Below, in pieces: positions 14,757 through 15,214 of a stretch of DNA of 15,214 nucleotides. The position numbers and the translations under genes were made by a program. The DNA is from Cyanobacteria bacterium OH_CBB_238 (lineage in GTDB: Bacteria; Cyanobacteriota; Vampirovibrionia; Gastranaerophilales; Gastranaerophilaceae). Below the pieces are notes generated by a model that worked only from the letters and a program-made list of their open reading frames with translations, had not been told where the DNA came from and searched no databases. How positions within the stretch are numbered: position 1 is the first letter of the stretch; every line of letters begins with the position of its first letter. Location of the stretch: positions 1-15,214 of the forward strand of contig JAEYQN010000088.1 of the NCBI GenBank assembly GCA_023409995.1, in the 5' to 3' direction.

Positions 14757-15214
14757 CTAAGCAACTTTAGAGTCAATATATTTCTGTAGGTAACTGTAAC
14801 GATTATAATATTCCTCAGGATTTGACTTAGCTGCCTTAATTTCATTTGATAATTTAACAAACAGAACAGCCAGTTTAGGATCAAACTGAGAGCCGGCGCA
14901 TCGTTCAATTTCTTTTATAGCAATTTCATGTTCTAGAGCTTTTCGATAAGGTCGAGTAGAAGTCATTGCATCATAAGTATCAGCTAAAGCAATTATTCTC
15001 GCCGAAATTGGAATGTCTTCTCCTTTTAATCCTGAAGGGTAACCTTTTCCGTCCCATCTTTCGTGATGTGTCCTCAACCAATTTGCAATAAGCTTTAATT
15101 TTTTAATATTCATTATCATTTTTTCACCCTGCTCTGGGTGGCTTTTCATTATTTCAAATTCTTCATCTGTAAGCTTTCCCGGCTTACATAATATTCGCTG
15201 AGGAATACCTATTT
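14757..15214 (-). CDS. HD-GYP domain protein (cyclic-di-GMP phosphodiesterase type), C-terminal part
   Basis: Bases 15214-14757 hold the last 151 codons and a TAG stop; the 5' part lies beyond the right edge. The frame is open to the edge: before the ATG at 15149, which is internal, it reads IGIP..ILCKPGKLTDEEFEI, the standard HD-GYP sequence after the HD motif. SHPEQG, THHERWDGKGYP, ARIIALADTYDAMTSTRPYR and GSQFDPKL follow in canonical order. Such domains usually hydrolyse cyclic-di-GMP, some other cyclic dinucleotides. The HD dyad itself and any sensor or response-regulator domain are outside the window, so activity and input cannot be judged. A tail of about 30 residues follows the domain. 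The gene is convergent with dnaE, with 8 bases between the stops. Confidence 0.9.
   Translation of the reverse strand, partial: IGIPQRILCKPGKLTDEEFEIMKSHPEQGEKMIMNIKKLKLIANWLRTHHERWDGKGYPSGLKGEDIPISARIIALADTYDAMTSTRPYRKALEHEIAIKEIERCAGSQFDPKLAVLFVKLSNEIKAAKSNPEEYYNRYSYLQKYIDSKVA

Noticed and set aside
1..15214. CRISPR array, insertion sequence, prophage or toxin-antitoxin pair
   Set aside because: I see no spaced direct repeats, no transposase or integrase, no terminal inverted repeats and no small paired genes. Base use looks even across the window.

Overview
The window is an AT-rich bacterial chromosome segment using the standard bacterial code: TGA, TAA and TAG all serve as stops and tryptophan is TGG. 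Gene density is high and the longest stretch without a gene is under 200 bases. I place it tentatively in a gut-type non-photosynthetic relative of the cyanobacteria (Vampirovibrionia/Gastranaerophilales). The basis is the low G+C, the cyanobacterium-like DnaE extein sequence, and the look of the 248-residue orphan protein. This is an inference from pattern memory, not a search.

Left edge (1-88): the 5' half of a minus-strand tRNA-Phe(GAA) gene with a clear sigma70-type promoter. Bases 239-8434: a plus-strand trehalose operon of treS, treZ and a giant treY. TreY and TreZ together make trehalose from the reducing end of alpha-glucans, and TreS interconverts maltose and trehalose. The treY product is 1565 residues. 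Its first ~560 residues align with 4-alpha-glucanotransferase (MalQ, GH77), but the nucleophile and acid/base positions are replaced, several other signature loops are gone, and the last third of the GH77 fold is missing. It therefore looks like a catalytically dead GH77 module permanently fused to an apparently active TreY. A small glyoxalase I-like (VOC) gene follows at 8483-8854 with its own strong Shine-Dalgarno sequence.

Middle (8881-9845): a self-contained minus-strand tRNA(CAU) unit with promoter, tRNA and intrinsic terminator, then a minus-strand gene for an unrecognised 248-residue protein. Between that gene and mtaB lies a perfect palindrome that places two TATAAT boxes back to back. 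A near-copy of it overlaps the mtaB start codon.

Right part (9918-15214): mtaB (tRNA t6A37 methylthiotransferase), then dnaE (replicative DNA polymerase III alpha, full length, no intein, intact PHP metal site), then the C-terminal part of an HD-GYP phosphodiesterase gene. That last gene is convergent with dnaE, only 8 bases away, and runs off the right edge.

The strongest candidate for something undescribed is the dead-GH77/TreY fusion inside a combined TreS plus TreYZ operon.
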